This document shows positions 55,522 through 63,123 of a stretch of DNA of 64,000 nt, piece by piece. The translations under genes were made by a program, and so were the position numbers. The notes under the pieces were generated by a model. It was not told where the DNA came from. It made no database searches and saw only the letters and a list, made by a program, of their open reading frames with translations. The DNA is taken from positions 620,001 through 684,000 of the forward strand of contig CALSMD010000001.1 of NCBI GenBank assembly GCA_943787365.1. Reading direction: 5' to 3'. The number at the start of each line of letters is the position of its first letter. Within the stretch, counting starts at the first letter, position 1. The DNA is from an uncultured Flavobacteriaceae bacterium (GTDB lineage Bacteria; Bacteroidota; Bacteroidia; Flavobacteriales; Flavobacteriaceae).

Positions 55522-55989
55522 ATGAAATATATAATTAATCATTTACAAAAAATTTATTTTATTCTTTTTAGTTTATTTATCATAGGAATAATATTTATTC
55601 AATTTAATATTGTTGAACTGAACTCTATTATAGGGCATTTAATAGGTTATTTATTACCTTCAATATTGATATTAAATTTAATCCATCTTTTCTCACTATG
55701 TAAAGAAAAACTATATAATAAAATCACAAACAATTCACTAAAAACAACAATTTTTTCAATTATTAGTTTCTTTATATTTCTTCTTTTAACTAAATTAGAA
55801 TTAATAAACCCATTGCTAGGCTATGTTTTTATTTATTTAGTTTTTCCAAACATGTTATTAGTTTTTCTAATTTCTCTCCTGATTCTTTATAGAGATGACA
55901 AAATAATAATAAGAAATCTTTTAAAAAAATCATTTATATGGTTTTTAATATTAATTATTGGAATAATACTAAATAAGTATATATTTTAA
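55522..55989 (+). CDS. Small multi-pass membrane protein, possible immunity partner
   Basis: A 155-residue protein that is almost entirely hydrophobic, with about five membrane helices (LQKIYFILFSLFIIGIIFIQ; HLIGYLLPSILILNLIHLFS; IFSIISFFIFLLLTK; LVFPNMLLVFLISLLILY; FIWFLILIIGIILNKYIF). No family was recognised. The ATG at 55522 is preferred to a TTG at 55501. The composition is extremely AT-rich. It lies directly behind the broken lipoprotein gene and ahead of a palindromic spacer, so it shares a module with it; an immunity role is a guess from position. Confidence 0.6.
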   Translation: MKYIINHLQKIYFILFSLFIIGIIFIQFNIVELNSIIGHLIGYLLPSILILNLIHLFSLCKEKLYNKITNNSLKTTIFSIISFFIFLLLTKLELINPLLGYVFIYLVFPNMLLVFLISLLILYRDDKIIIRNLLKKSFIWFLILIIGIILNKYIF

Positions 55990-56034
55990 ATATGGTAGTA
56001 TAAATTATTGAATTTACAATTAAAAATACAAACC

Positions 56035-56164
56035 ACAACACGGTATATAAAAAATAGCAGTTAAGTGCAAACTAGAAAGTTTGTGCTTTTCTGTTATCTT
56101 TATTACAAATTGAAAGTATTAGCTTTTTTATTTTGCTACTTTTCATATACCAACACGTTGTAAC
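56035..56164. repeat. Palindromic spacer B2
   Basis: The left arm begins ACAACACGGTATATAAAAAA and ends TAGC (56035-56058). It pairs with the right arm GCTACTTTTCATATACCAAC then ACGTTGTAAC (56135-56164): GGTATAT/ATATACC and TAGC/GCTA are complementary, with ACAAC/GTTGT at the tips. The inner part holds a smaller hairpin (GCAAACTAGAAAGTTTGTGC, 56067-56086). The next gene starts 22 bases after it. Confidence 0.7.
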
Positions 56165-56185
56165 TAATTTTAAAAACCAATAGTC

Positions 56186-57640
56186 TTGAAAAAAAGAACC
56201 CAAATTAAAGAAATACGCTACTTATTGTTAGCATTTTTAATTCTAAATATTTCGTGCTCTTCGAATGACGAGCCTAATGAAAATGTAGTTTCTACCGACA
56301 CGATTCCTCCTTCAATAGCATTTACCAACCCAACCAGTGAAGATATATTTACCGAAGCTTTTGAAGTAATAATTGAAGCTAGCGACAACGAGGGAATTAG
56401 CAAGGTTGATTTATTTCTAGATAACGGACTAATAGGTTCTGATACTTCATCTCCTTTTAAGTTTCTAATAAATATCGACTCGTATCAATCAGGAACTTAT
56501 ATATTAAAAGGTGTGGCTACTGATCTAGAAAATAATTCATCCGAATCTGAAATTTCTATAAAAATTGCAAAACCAAGTTTTGAGGCTCCATTGGCTTTAA
56601 GTGCCAGTAAAGGTGAATTTGGGAATAAAATAGTCGTAACCTGGGATTCTGTAAATAATGCTGTCAACTATCAAGTTTTCAAACAAGTTGATAATTCAAA
56701 TGAATACCAATTGATTGGTACAACATCTGAAAATAACTTTGAGGATACCGAGGTTCAAGAAAGCCTGACGACCTACAATTATAAGGTAAAAGTTTACAAT
56801 TCTGAACTTGAATTTGGTGAGTTTAGTGCACCAGATTATGGATACACGAATGGAGACGAATATGATATCGTTGTTTCTTTCGGTAGTGAGGGAACGGGCA
56901 ATACGCAATTTCTATTCAATGAGCATTTAAGTGTTGATGCTTCTGATAATATATACGTCACAGACACCAATGGTTATAAAATTGAATTATTTAATAGTTC
57001 TGGTGTGTTCATAGAAAGGTTTCTAACGATAAACTCTCCTAGAGGAATTGCTTTTTTAAATGATAACAAAGTGGTTGTTTCTAAATCCTCGCAAAACTTA
57101 ATTTCAATTTTGGATGAAAATAAAAACATTGTAAATGAGTGGGGAAGTCAAGGTTCGAGCAATGGTCAATTCTTTTATTTTCGGCAGATTGCAAGTGATT
57201 CCGATAACAACATCTACGTTGTTGACCATAACAATCATAGAGTTCAAAAATTCGATGTTGAAGGCAACTTTTTAACCAAATGGGGGCAAAATGGAACCAA
57301 CGAGGGTGAATTCAATCACCCATGGGGAATAGCAGTTACTGAAGATTCGGTATTTGTTTCTCATGAAAATGTGGTACAAACTTTTGATTTAAATGGTAAT
57401 TTTATCGCCAAAAAGGTTTTTAATGATATTCAAACTATCTATGATTTGGCTTTCAAAAATGAAAAACTTTATATGGCTTGCGGGAATGTAATTTTAAAAT
57501 CTGATTTAGATTTTGAAATAATTCAGCGAATCAAGCAAGATGAATTTATTTTGGCTACTGGAGTGGCAGTTAATTCCGAGGAAAACATAATTATATCTGA
57601 CACATACCAGAGAACGATTAGCATTTTACAAGAAAACTAG
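56186..57640 (+). CDS. Lipoprotein with Ig-like, FN3-like and NHL-repeat domains
   Basis: A 484-residue surface-type lipoprotein: YLLLAFLILNISCSSNDEPN has the lipobox (Cys at about 24). Residues 35-130 are an Ig-like domain (IPPSIAFTNPTSEDIFTEAF; NEGISKVDLFLDNGLIGSDT). Residues 135-220 are fibronectin type III-like (VVTWDSVNNAVNYQVFKQVD). The rest is an NHL six-blade propeller with repeats such as NIYVTDTNGYKIELFNSSGV and NIYVVDHNNHRVQKFDVEGN. NHL propellers bind proteins or RNA, or act as lyases; no catalytic residue is assigned. The start is TTG 56186. It occupies one module between spacers B2 and B3, and B3 begins three bases after its stop. Confidence 0.8.
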   Translation: MKKRTQIKEIRYLLLAFLILNISCSSNDEPNENVVSTDTIPPSIAFTNPTSEDIFTEAFEVIIEASDNEGISKVDLFLDNGLIGSDTSSPFKFLINIDSYQSGTYILKGVATDLENNSSESEISIKIAKPSFEAPLALSASKGEFGNKIVVTWDSVNNAVNYQVFKQVDNSNEYQLIGTTSENNFEDTEVQESLTTYNYKVKVYNSELEFGEFSAPDYGYTNGDEYDIVVSFGSEGTGNTQFLFNEHLSVDASDNIYVTDTNGYKIELFNSSGVFIERFLTINSPRGIAFLNDNKVVVSKSSQNLISILDENKNIVNEWGSQGSSNGQFFYFRQIASDSDNNIYVVDHNNHRVQKFDVEGNFLTKWGQNGTNEGEFNHPWGIAVTEDSVFVSHENVVQTFDLNGNFIAKKVFNDIQTIYDLAFKNEKLYMACGNVILKSDLDFEIIQRIKQDEFILATGVAVNSEENIIISDTYQRTISILQEN

Positions 57641-57642
57641 TT

Positions 57643-57764
57643 ACAACAATGGCTATAAGTAATTGCTGATTCTTGCATACTTCTAAAAATCCTCACGAAT
57701 TTTCAGCTGGTGTGTACTTGCAAATCTAAGTGCTAAACCACGCAACTACTCATAGCCGAGACCG
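57643..57764. repeat. Palindromic spacer B3 (right tip lost)
   Basis: The left arm ACAACAATGGCTATAAGTAA then TTGC (57643-57666) pairs with GCAACTACTCATAGCC (57742-57757), sharing GGCTAT/ATAGCC and TTGC/GCAA. The expected GTTGT at the right tip is absent; the sequence instead joins the large inverted repeat at 57776. It starts right behind the stop of the NHL gene. Confidence 0.6.
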
Positions 57765-57775
57765 TCAGACTGCGC

Positions 57776-57920
57776 AAAAACCCCTGATGCCGCTAGTTTG
57801 CGCTCCCGCTAAGTTGTACTTAGTGGCGTCATAGATTGGTAGGGTCATGGTTGGGGTCATGTAAAATTTTCAGCTAGTTTATGGCCACTAAGCGTAGCTT
57901 AACGGTAGCGGGGTTTTTTA
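57776..57920. repeat. Large imperfect inverted repeat
   Basis: The outer arms AAAAACCCCTGATGCCGCTA and TAGCGGGGTTTTTT, together with the inner arms TAAGTTGTACTTAGTGGC (57810-57827) and GCCACTAAGCGTAGCTTA (57884-57901, 15 of 18 positions complementary), make an element of about 145 bases with a GT-rich centre. CGGCAAAGTTTGACT follows at 57931 and links it to the REP cluster at 32420. It has no coding capacity. Confidence 0.7.
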
Positions 57921-58056
57921 GACCCCACTGCGGCAAAGTTTGACTTCGTCGAATCTTCGATTTCCTGACTTAGCGCAACATAAAAAAGAAAGAATGCATT
58001 GTAAAGTAAAAAAAAATGAAGAATAATGAAAGAGTGTATTATTAAAATAGAGGACT

Positions 58057-58153
58057 CAAAGTCGGGAGACTTTGCGCAGCAGTTGTTCTGAAATAAACCT
58101 GCCTAACGGTAGGCAGGACTTCCTGACGGTAGGCAGGTTCAGAATGACAGCCT
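58057..58153. repeat. REP-type hairpins upstream of oxyR
   Basis: Two hairpins in series: AAAGTC-GGGA-GACTTT (58057-58072), then CCTGCCTAACGGTAGGCAGG (58099-58118) nested in the arms TTCTGAA (58085) and TTCAGAA (58137). TTCAGAATGACA at the right end is the same motif family as 8630-8723 and 53112-53191. The remaining spacer, 57921-58056, has no gene. Confidence 0.65.
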
Positions 58154-58243
58154 ATTTTTTTAACTCAAAACAGTAAAAAACTATCAAAACAAGCTGAGTT
58201 CATAGTTTTTATTGATAGCTTTGCAGTCTCAAAAAGAACGACT

Positions 58244-59182
58244 ATGACCATCACACAACTCAAATATGTCTTAGCAGTTGCTGAGCATCAAAACTTCACA
58301 AAGGCAGCGGAAAAGTGTTTCGTCACACAACCCACGCTGAGCATGCAAATTCAAAAACTGGAAGACCAGTTGGCGGTTCAGATTTTTGACCGCAGCAAGA
58401 AGCCAATTGAATTGACAGAGGTTGGACACAAAATCGTAAACCAAGCAAAAAATATTGTCAATGAAGCAGAACGCATCACCGATATTGTGGACCAACAAAA
58501 AGGATTTATTGGTGGAGAGTTTAAGTTAGGAATCATCCCAACCGTGATGCCAACATTGTTGCCAATGTTTCTAAAAACGTTTATCAAACGCTATCCAAAA
58601 ATAAAGCTTAAGATCGAAGAACTGAATACCGAGGAAATCATCCAACGGATCAAGGACGGGCATTTGGATGCCGCCATTGCCGCCACGCCTCTGAAAAACG
58701 AACACATCAAAGAACGTGTTTTATTCTTTGAACCCTTTGTAGGCTACATTCCCAACAACCATCGGTTGACCTCCAAAAAAACATTAGAGGTTTCGGACTT
58801 GGACATTAATGACATGCTGTTGTTAGAAGACGGGCATTGTTTTAGGGATGGAGTACTTAATTTATGTAACGCCAAAAAAACCAAAGACCATGACGAATTT
58901 CAGTTGGAAAGCGGGAGTTTTGAAATGTTGGTAAAATTAACCAACGAAGGGATGGGAATGACACTGCTCCCCTATTTGCACACCTTAGACTTAAAAGAAA
59001 AAGAACAAGAGAATCTACATTATTTTAGTGAGCCTTCACCTGCAAGGGAAGTCAGTTTAATCTATCATAAAAGTGAATTGAAAATTCAAATAACGGATGC
59101 ACTCCACAACATCATTTCTGGAATCATTCGGGGGGCGATTGCCTTTCAAAATGTGCAAATTATAAGTCCCGTTCCAAAATAA
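58244..59182 (+). CDS. oxyR: Hydrogen peroxide sensor OxyR (LysR family)
   Basis: A 312-residue LysR-type activator. The N-terminal helix-turn-helix reads NFTKAAEKCFVTQPTLSMQI. The effector domain carries LLLEDGHCFRDGVLNLC with Cys199 and Cys208, the same numbering and nine-residue spacing as the redox pair of E. coli OxyR, so peroxide sensing by disulfide formation is well supported. A -7 box, TAGCTTTG (58216-58223), lies 20 bases before the ATG; its -33 partner is unclear. No catalase or peroxiredoxin gene is adjacent, so its targets lie elsewhere. A terminator follows. Confidence 0.94.
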   Translation: MTITQLKYVLAVAEHQNFTKAAEKCFVTQPTLSMQIQKLEDQLAVQIFDRSKKPIELTEVGHKIVNQAKNIVNEAERITDIVDQQKGFIGGEFKLGIIPTVMPTLLPMFLKTFIKRYPKIKLKIEELNTEEIIQRIKDGHLDAAIAATPLKNEHIKERVLFFEPFVGYIPNNHRLTSKKTLEVSDLDINDMLLLEDGHCFRDGVLNLCNAKKTKDHDEFQLESGSFEMLVKLTNEGMGMTLLPYLHTLDLKEKEQENLHYFSEPSPAREVSLIYHKSELKIQITDALHNIISGIIRGAIAFQNVQIISPVPK

Positions 59183-59184
59183 AA

Positions 59185-59206
59185 AAAGTGGCCTCTCGGC
59201 CACTTT
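59185..59206. terminator. Bidirectional terminator after oxyR
   Basis: AAAGTGGCC (59185-59193), TCTC loop, GGCCACTTT (59198-59206): a perfect nine-base stem preceded by As and followed by T-rich sequence. It serves oxyR (plus strand) and the convergent small gene at 59229. Confidence 0.85.
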
Positions 59207-59228
59207 ACAGTTTAATTTTATACAAAGA

Positions 59229-59423
59229 CTAATTCAAATAAACCATACATTGTTTCAAATCTGGGTTGGTAGTCACCAAGTTTTGAATGAATAATTTTAA
59301 TTCTTCTATTTCGTATGGTAATAAACGTTGAAGTGCCTTTTGAACTTCTTTACAAAAAAGGTTGGTATCGAAACTCACCTTATTCAGTACCGTTTTGGTG
59401 TACTCAAACATTGCTCTTGACAT
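59229..59423 (-). CDS. Small conserved protein of unknown function
   Basis: A 64-residue helical soluble protein (MSRAMFEYTKTVLNKVSFDT ... PYEIEELKLFIQNLVTTNPD). I recall near-identical short proteins in other Flavobacteriaceae but know no function. Supporting a real gene are the well-formed ATG, the shared terminator beyond its stop and the coding-like composition. It is alone on the minus strand, convergent with oxyR. Confidence 0.7.
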   Translation of the reverse strand: MSRAMFEYTKTVLNKVSFDTNLFCKEVQKALQRLLPYEIEELKLFIQNLVTTNPDLKQCMVYLN

Positions 59424-59544
59424 TTTTAGAATGGATTAAAATTAATAAAAAGTAATGTTATTGAATAGGCGAATATTTAATGATTATTTTATAAATGTAA
59501 TGAAAAAATGAATCCCTCATCAAACTTTAACAGTATCTTTTGAT

Positions 59545-60003
59545 TTATTTTTGTTTCAGTTTCAGAGACCACTCGAAGTCAAATGAAGCGACCTCATCGC
59601 CTGCCAAATCAATGCCATTAGCGGTTAAAACTACCGTTTGCCCCTCGCCTGTTTCAATTGCCTTTTGCAATGTTTCGTCTACAAGGTTACCTTGGTCGCA
59701 AGTAAACGTAATAACTCCTTTTGCTTTTTTAGTGAAACGAGCATTGTTTTTAATGACCAACATAGAAACGTTTTTGTTAGCCGCTTGCACTTTCATCATA
59801 ATCAAAGCCCCTGTTGCTAGTTCTGCAGCCATCCCTTGTACCGCCCAAAACATGGATTTAAAAGGATTCTGATTGATCCAACGGTGCTTCACAACGATCA
59901 CACATTTTTGAGCGTCAATCGATTTTGCCCTTACGCCTGTCAGATAAGCAGATGGTAATTTGAACAGTAAAAATAAATTGAGTTTTCTTGGTGTAAAGTC
60001 CAT
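59545..60003 (-). CDS. DUF4442 hotdog-fold protein
   Basis: A 152-residue soluble protein of the DUF4442 family, which has a hotdog fold related to acyl-CoA thioesterases. Family marks are PSAYLTGVRAKSIDAQKCVI, HRWINQNPFKSMFWAVQGMA (the NPFxSMYxA-type motif) and AELATGALIMM. No enzyme activity has been shown that I know of. It is divergent from the padR operon, with 131 bases between starts. The 121-base gap downstream toward the small gene at 59229 holds nothing recognisable. Confidence 0.85.
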   Translation of the reverse strand: MDFTPRKLNLFLLFKLPSAYLTGVRAKSIDAQKCVIVVKHRWINQNPFKSMFWAVQGMAAELATGALIMMKVQAANKNVSMLVIKNNARFTKKAKGVITFTCDQGNLVDETLQKAIETGEGQTVVLTANGIDLAGDEVASFDFEWSLKLKQK

Positions 60004-60085
60004 TTGTGTGATTAGATTGTTAGCTAAGATAAGTAATTTTTAAATATCTTTATTTGTTAAAGTTAAGTTAAAATATAATACTATG

Positions 60086-60118
60086 TTATGCATAATACCT
60101 TTTTATGTATTAGGTTTG
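60086..60118 (+). promoter_or_regulatory. Promoter and possible operator of the padR operon
   Basis: TAGGTTTG at 60111-60118 matches the -7 form TAnnTTTG, 17 bases before the padR ATG. The perfect 10-base palindrome TTATGCATAA lies at 60086-60095, where the -33 box would be. It may be the PadR binding site; this is inferred from symmetry and position only. Confidence 0.4.
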
Positions 60119-60134
60119 TAAAAAATTAATACTA

Positions 60135-60476
60135 ATGAAAATAGAAAACACAAAAGCGCAAATGCGAAAAGGTGTTTTAGAATTCTGCATATTGTCCGTC
60201 CTAAAAAATAAAGATGCCTACGTTGCCGAAATTTTAAAAACCTTAAAAGGAGCAAAATTGCTGGTGGTTGAAGGTACTATTTACCCCCTTCTGACACGGC
60301 TTAAAAATTCTGGACTACTCAATTACCGTTGGGAAGAATCCACAACCGGACCTCCCAGAAAGTATTACACACTCACTGAAACTGGGGAATTGTTTTTAGT
60401 TGAATTAACAACGACGTGGAGCGAACTCCACAACGCAGTCACTTTAGTAACCCTCCCAAAAACCACAAAAAAATGA
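60135..60476 (+). CDS. PadR family transcriptional regulator
   Basis: A 113-residue winged-helix protein of the short PadR (subfamily 2) type. MRKGVLEFCILSVLKNKDAY and the recognition/wing part EGTIYPLLTRLKNSGLLNYR plus STTGPPRKYYTLTETGELFL are diagnostic. Such regulators usually repress the membrane-protein gene that follows. The ATGA overlap with the PspC gene (four bases) shows coupled translation, fitting control of an envelope-stress unit. Confidence 0.95.
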   Translation: MKIENTKAQMRKGVLEFCILSVLKNKDAYVAEILKTLKGAKLLVVEGTIYPLLTRLKNSGLLNYRWEESTTGPPRKYYTLTETGELFLVELTTTWSELHNAVTLVTLPKTTKK

Positions 60477-62074
60477 ACAAAACTGTAAGTATAAATCTAG
60501 CCGGGATCTTATTTAATATAGATGAAGATGCCTATCAAAAACTTCAGAATTATTTTGAAGCCATCAAAGCCTCGTTACAAAACACCCAAGGTTCATCTGA
60601 AATTATTTCAGATATCGAAGGGCGTGTTGCTGAACTGTTTTCAGAGCGCATCAAAACAAGTCAACAAGTCATTTCAAACAAAGAAGTGGATGAGATTGTA
60701 ATCATTATGGGACAGCCTGAGGATTATAAAATAGACGAAGAAATTTTTGAAGAAACGCCTAAAAATGAAAAATCAGACAGTCAAAAACGACGTTTATTTA
60801 GAGATCGAGATAACTCATACATAGGAGGCGTGTCTTCTGGTTTTGGGTATTATTTTGGAATCGATCCACTTATCATAAGACTGATTTGGGTGATCTTAAT
60901 TTTTGGTGCTGGAATGGGACCTTTATTATATATTATTTTATGGATTTTAATTCCTGCTGCGAATACAACAGCCGAAAAATTATCGATGATGGGAAAGCCC
61001 ATCAACATTACCAATATTGAGAAAAAAGTAAAAGAAGAGTTTGGTAATGTTAAAGAGAGTCTAGAGCGCGTTAAAGACAGCGTCAACTCAGGAAGGCTAA
61101 ATGATTTGGGGAAAAATATCCAGTCAAAATCACGCTCTTTTTTTGAAACGATTGGGGATCTCATTTTGCTCTTCTTTAAATTGATTTTTAAAGCGATTGG
61201 AATGTTTTTTATTGTTCTTAGTATCGTCATTCTTATTGGGTTTTTTATAAGTTTACTAACGGTTGGCATTGCTGATGTCGTACATTTTCCAGGGATGGAT
61301 TTTGCAGAGCTCGTCAATTCCACAGGCTTGCCAATATGGTTGGTTTCTATTTTAGCACTGTTAATTGCTGGAATTCCATTGGTCTTTATATTGCTCTTAG
61401 GTTTGCGCATGGTTTCCAAACGGATTCCACTATTTAACCGTTATACTAAATTTTCACTCTTAGGAGTTTGGCTCATTGTATTAATTACAATCATCGTATT
61501 TAGTATGAAACAAGCTGCCGATTATAGATTGGATGCGAGTGTCACTGAGCAAGTAGAGTTGCCTATTACAAAAATGGATACGTTGTATTTAGAAATGAAA
61601 GGCAATCCCTTATACTCGAAATATTTACATCGCAATAGTAACTTAGAAATCATTTATGACGAACAGGATACGAAACGAATTTATGGTTCTGATGTAAGGC
61701 TGATCGTACGGTCTACAAAAGATTCTATTGGGAGTATTTCAGTCGAAAAGAAAGCGTCTGGAGTCGATTATTTGATCGCTAAAGAACGAGCGAAGGCGTT
61801 GGATTATCAATATGAATTCAAAAATAACACCTTGTCTTTAGATGGTTTTTTCCTTACAGATATAGAACAAAAATACAGAGGACAAAACATTGAAGTCATT
61901 ATACAACTGCCGATTGGCAGCGTGTTGTTTCCAGATGAAAACACCTATTCATATCACCGAAACTACTCGAGACACAATGACATCTTAGACAATGGAAATG
62001 AAGAACATTATCTAAAAATAGAACATAAATCCATGCGATGCTTGGATTGCCCAAACCTAAATAAAAACAACTAA
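60473..62074 (+). CDS. PspC domain membrane protein
   Basis: A 533-residue inner-membrane protein. The N-terminal about 110 residues are a soluble domain (NKTVSINLAGILFNIDEDAY; EIISDIEGRVAELFSERIK), common in Bacteroidota PspC proteins. The PspC domain follows (FRDRDNSYIGGVSSGFGYYF; DPLIIRLIWVILIFGAGMGP). Further membrane helices lie at about 240-350, and a C-terminal beta region of about 160 residues (VELPITKMDTLYLEMKGNPL on) resembles a GIN/adhesin-type fold. ATG 60473 gives the conserved start and the four-base overlap with padR. Confidence 0.9.
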   Translation: MNKTVSINLAGILFNIDEDAYQKLQNYFEAIKASLQNTQGSSEIISDIEGRVAELFSERIKTSQQVISNKEVDEIVIIMGQPEDYKIDEEIFEETPKNEKSDSQKRRLFRDRDNSYIGGVSSGFGYYFGIDPLIIRLIWVILIFGAGMGPLLYIILWILIPAANTTAEKLSMMGKPINITNIEKKVKEEFGNVKESLERVKDSVNSGRLNDLGKNIQSKSRSFFETIGDLILLFFKLIFKAIGMFFIVLSIVILIGFFISLLTVGIADVVHFPGMDFAELVNSTGLPIWLVSILALLIAGIPLVFILLLGLRMVSKRIPLFNRYTKFSLLGVWLIVLITIIVFSMKQAADYRLDASVTEQVELPITKMDTLYLEMKGNPLYSKYLHRNSNLEIIYDEQDTKRIYGSDVRLIVRSTKDSIGSISVEKKASGVDYLIAKERAKALDYQYEFKNNTLSLDGFFLTDIEQKYRGQNIEVIIQLPIGSVLFPDENTYSYHRNYSRHNDILDNGNEEHYLKIEHKSMRCLDCPNLNKNN

Positions 62075-62092
62075 CCTAAAACCTAAACTATC

Positions 62093-62827
62093 ATGATAAC
62101 CCTTATCAAATTTATCAGCCTTGCCATTGTAAGCCTTGCCTTAAACGCTTGTCAATTCAATTCCTTTCCATTTAACAAAGGCGTGCGTGGCAACGGCGTT
62201 GTAGTCACTGAACAACGAAACAGTAATGAATCGTTCAGCAGTATCGAAGTAAGTGCAGGTATCGATCTCTTTTTAACACAAAGTGATAGCCCAAGTATTT
62301 CAGTTCAAGCAGATGAAAACATTCAAGAATTAATCATCACTGAAATTGAAAATGAAACGCTTAAAATTTATATGGATAAAAGCACCCACCATGTTGCTTC
62401 CAAAAAAGTGGTCGTTAATTTTATCACTATCGAACAAATCAAAGCTTCAAGTGGTAGTGATGTTTTTAGTACCAATACACTAAAAGTTCCGAGTCTTGAC
62501 TTGAGTACTTCAAGCGGAAGCGAAATGAAACTAGCCGTGGATACTCAACTCTTAAGTAGCAGTAGCTCTAGTGGAAGTGAATTGTCCTTAGAAGGAAAAA
62601 CTGGAAAATTCATTGGAAACGCTTCAAGCGGAAGTGACTTAAATGCTTCAAAATTAATTGCTGAATTTTGCGAAACAAAAGCATCCAGCGGATCGGATTT
62701 ATCTGTGAAATGCTTAGAAGAATTTAACGCAAATGCCTCTAGCGGCGCGCACATTAAAAATTACGAAGCTTCTATAAAAATATCTGTTAAATCTTCTTCT
62801 GGAGGATCTATAGATACTAAAAATTAA
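62093..62827 (+). CDS. DUF2807 (GIN) domain lipoprotein
   Basis: A 244-residue lipoprotein; FISLAIVSLALNACQFNSFP has the lipobox (Cys at about 20). The mature part is a right-handed beta-helix of the DUF2807/GIN type, with the start VEVSAGIDLFLTQSDSP-like and repeated S-S-G-S-(D/E) turns (KASSGSDVFS, TSSGSEMKL, SSSSGSELSL, ASSGSDLNAS, ASSGSDLSVK). It probably faces the periplasm or cell surface. It is third in the padR operon, 18 bases after the PspC gene. Confidence 0.9.
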   Translation: MITLIKFISLAIVSLALNACQFNSFPFNKGVRGNGVVVTEQRNSNESFSSIEVSAGIDLFLTQSDSPSISVQADENIQELIITEIENETLKIYMDKSTHHVASKKVVVNFITIEQIKASSGSDVFSTNTLKVPSLDLSTSSGSEMKLAVDTQLLSSSSSSGSELSLEGKTGKFIGNASSGSDLNASKLIAEFCETKASSGSDLSVKCLEEFNANASSGAHIKNYEASIKISVKSSSGGSIDTKN

Positions 62828-62832
62828 AACCT

Positions 62833-63060
62833 ATGGAATCTAATTATTCAAAACTGTATGCTGGTAGCTTTATTGTCGTTCAACTCATTACTCAAAACTT
62901 AGAAAAACAGGGCATCACTCCTATTGTCAAGGATGAAACGGAGTCTGCACGACTGGCAGGTTTTGGAACGCCCACCTATGGATTTCAAGAACTGTATGTA
63001 CACTCAGACGAGAAAACAAAAGCAGAGGCCATCGTTGCCTCCACATTGGCAGATTTTTAA
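62833..63060 (+). CDS. DUF2007 domain protein
   Basis: A 75-residue soluble protein. The DUF2007 fold, annotated as putative signal-transducing, is seen in SKLYAGSFIVVQLITQNLEK and ELYVHSDEKTKAEAIVASTL. It is ferredoxin-like in shape and related to PII-like proteins, but has no known ligand. It lies five bases after the DUF2807 gene and so is the likely last gene of the padR-PspC operon. Confidence 0.85.
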   Translation: MESNYSKLYAGSFIVVQLITQNLEKQGITPIVKDETESARLAGFGTPTYGFQELYVHSDEKTKAEAIVASTLADF

Positions 63061-63123
63061 ATTAATTTTTTCTTTTTGTCCTAAAGATTGTATTTTAGTC
63101 AATCCTAACACTTATTTCATAAA

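Noticed and set aside
60850-61419. A 189-codon minus-strand frame within the PspC gene
   Set aside because: It is antisense to conserved PspC helices; Ile/Lys/Pro-rich residues reflect the complement of hydrophobic codons.
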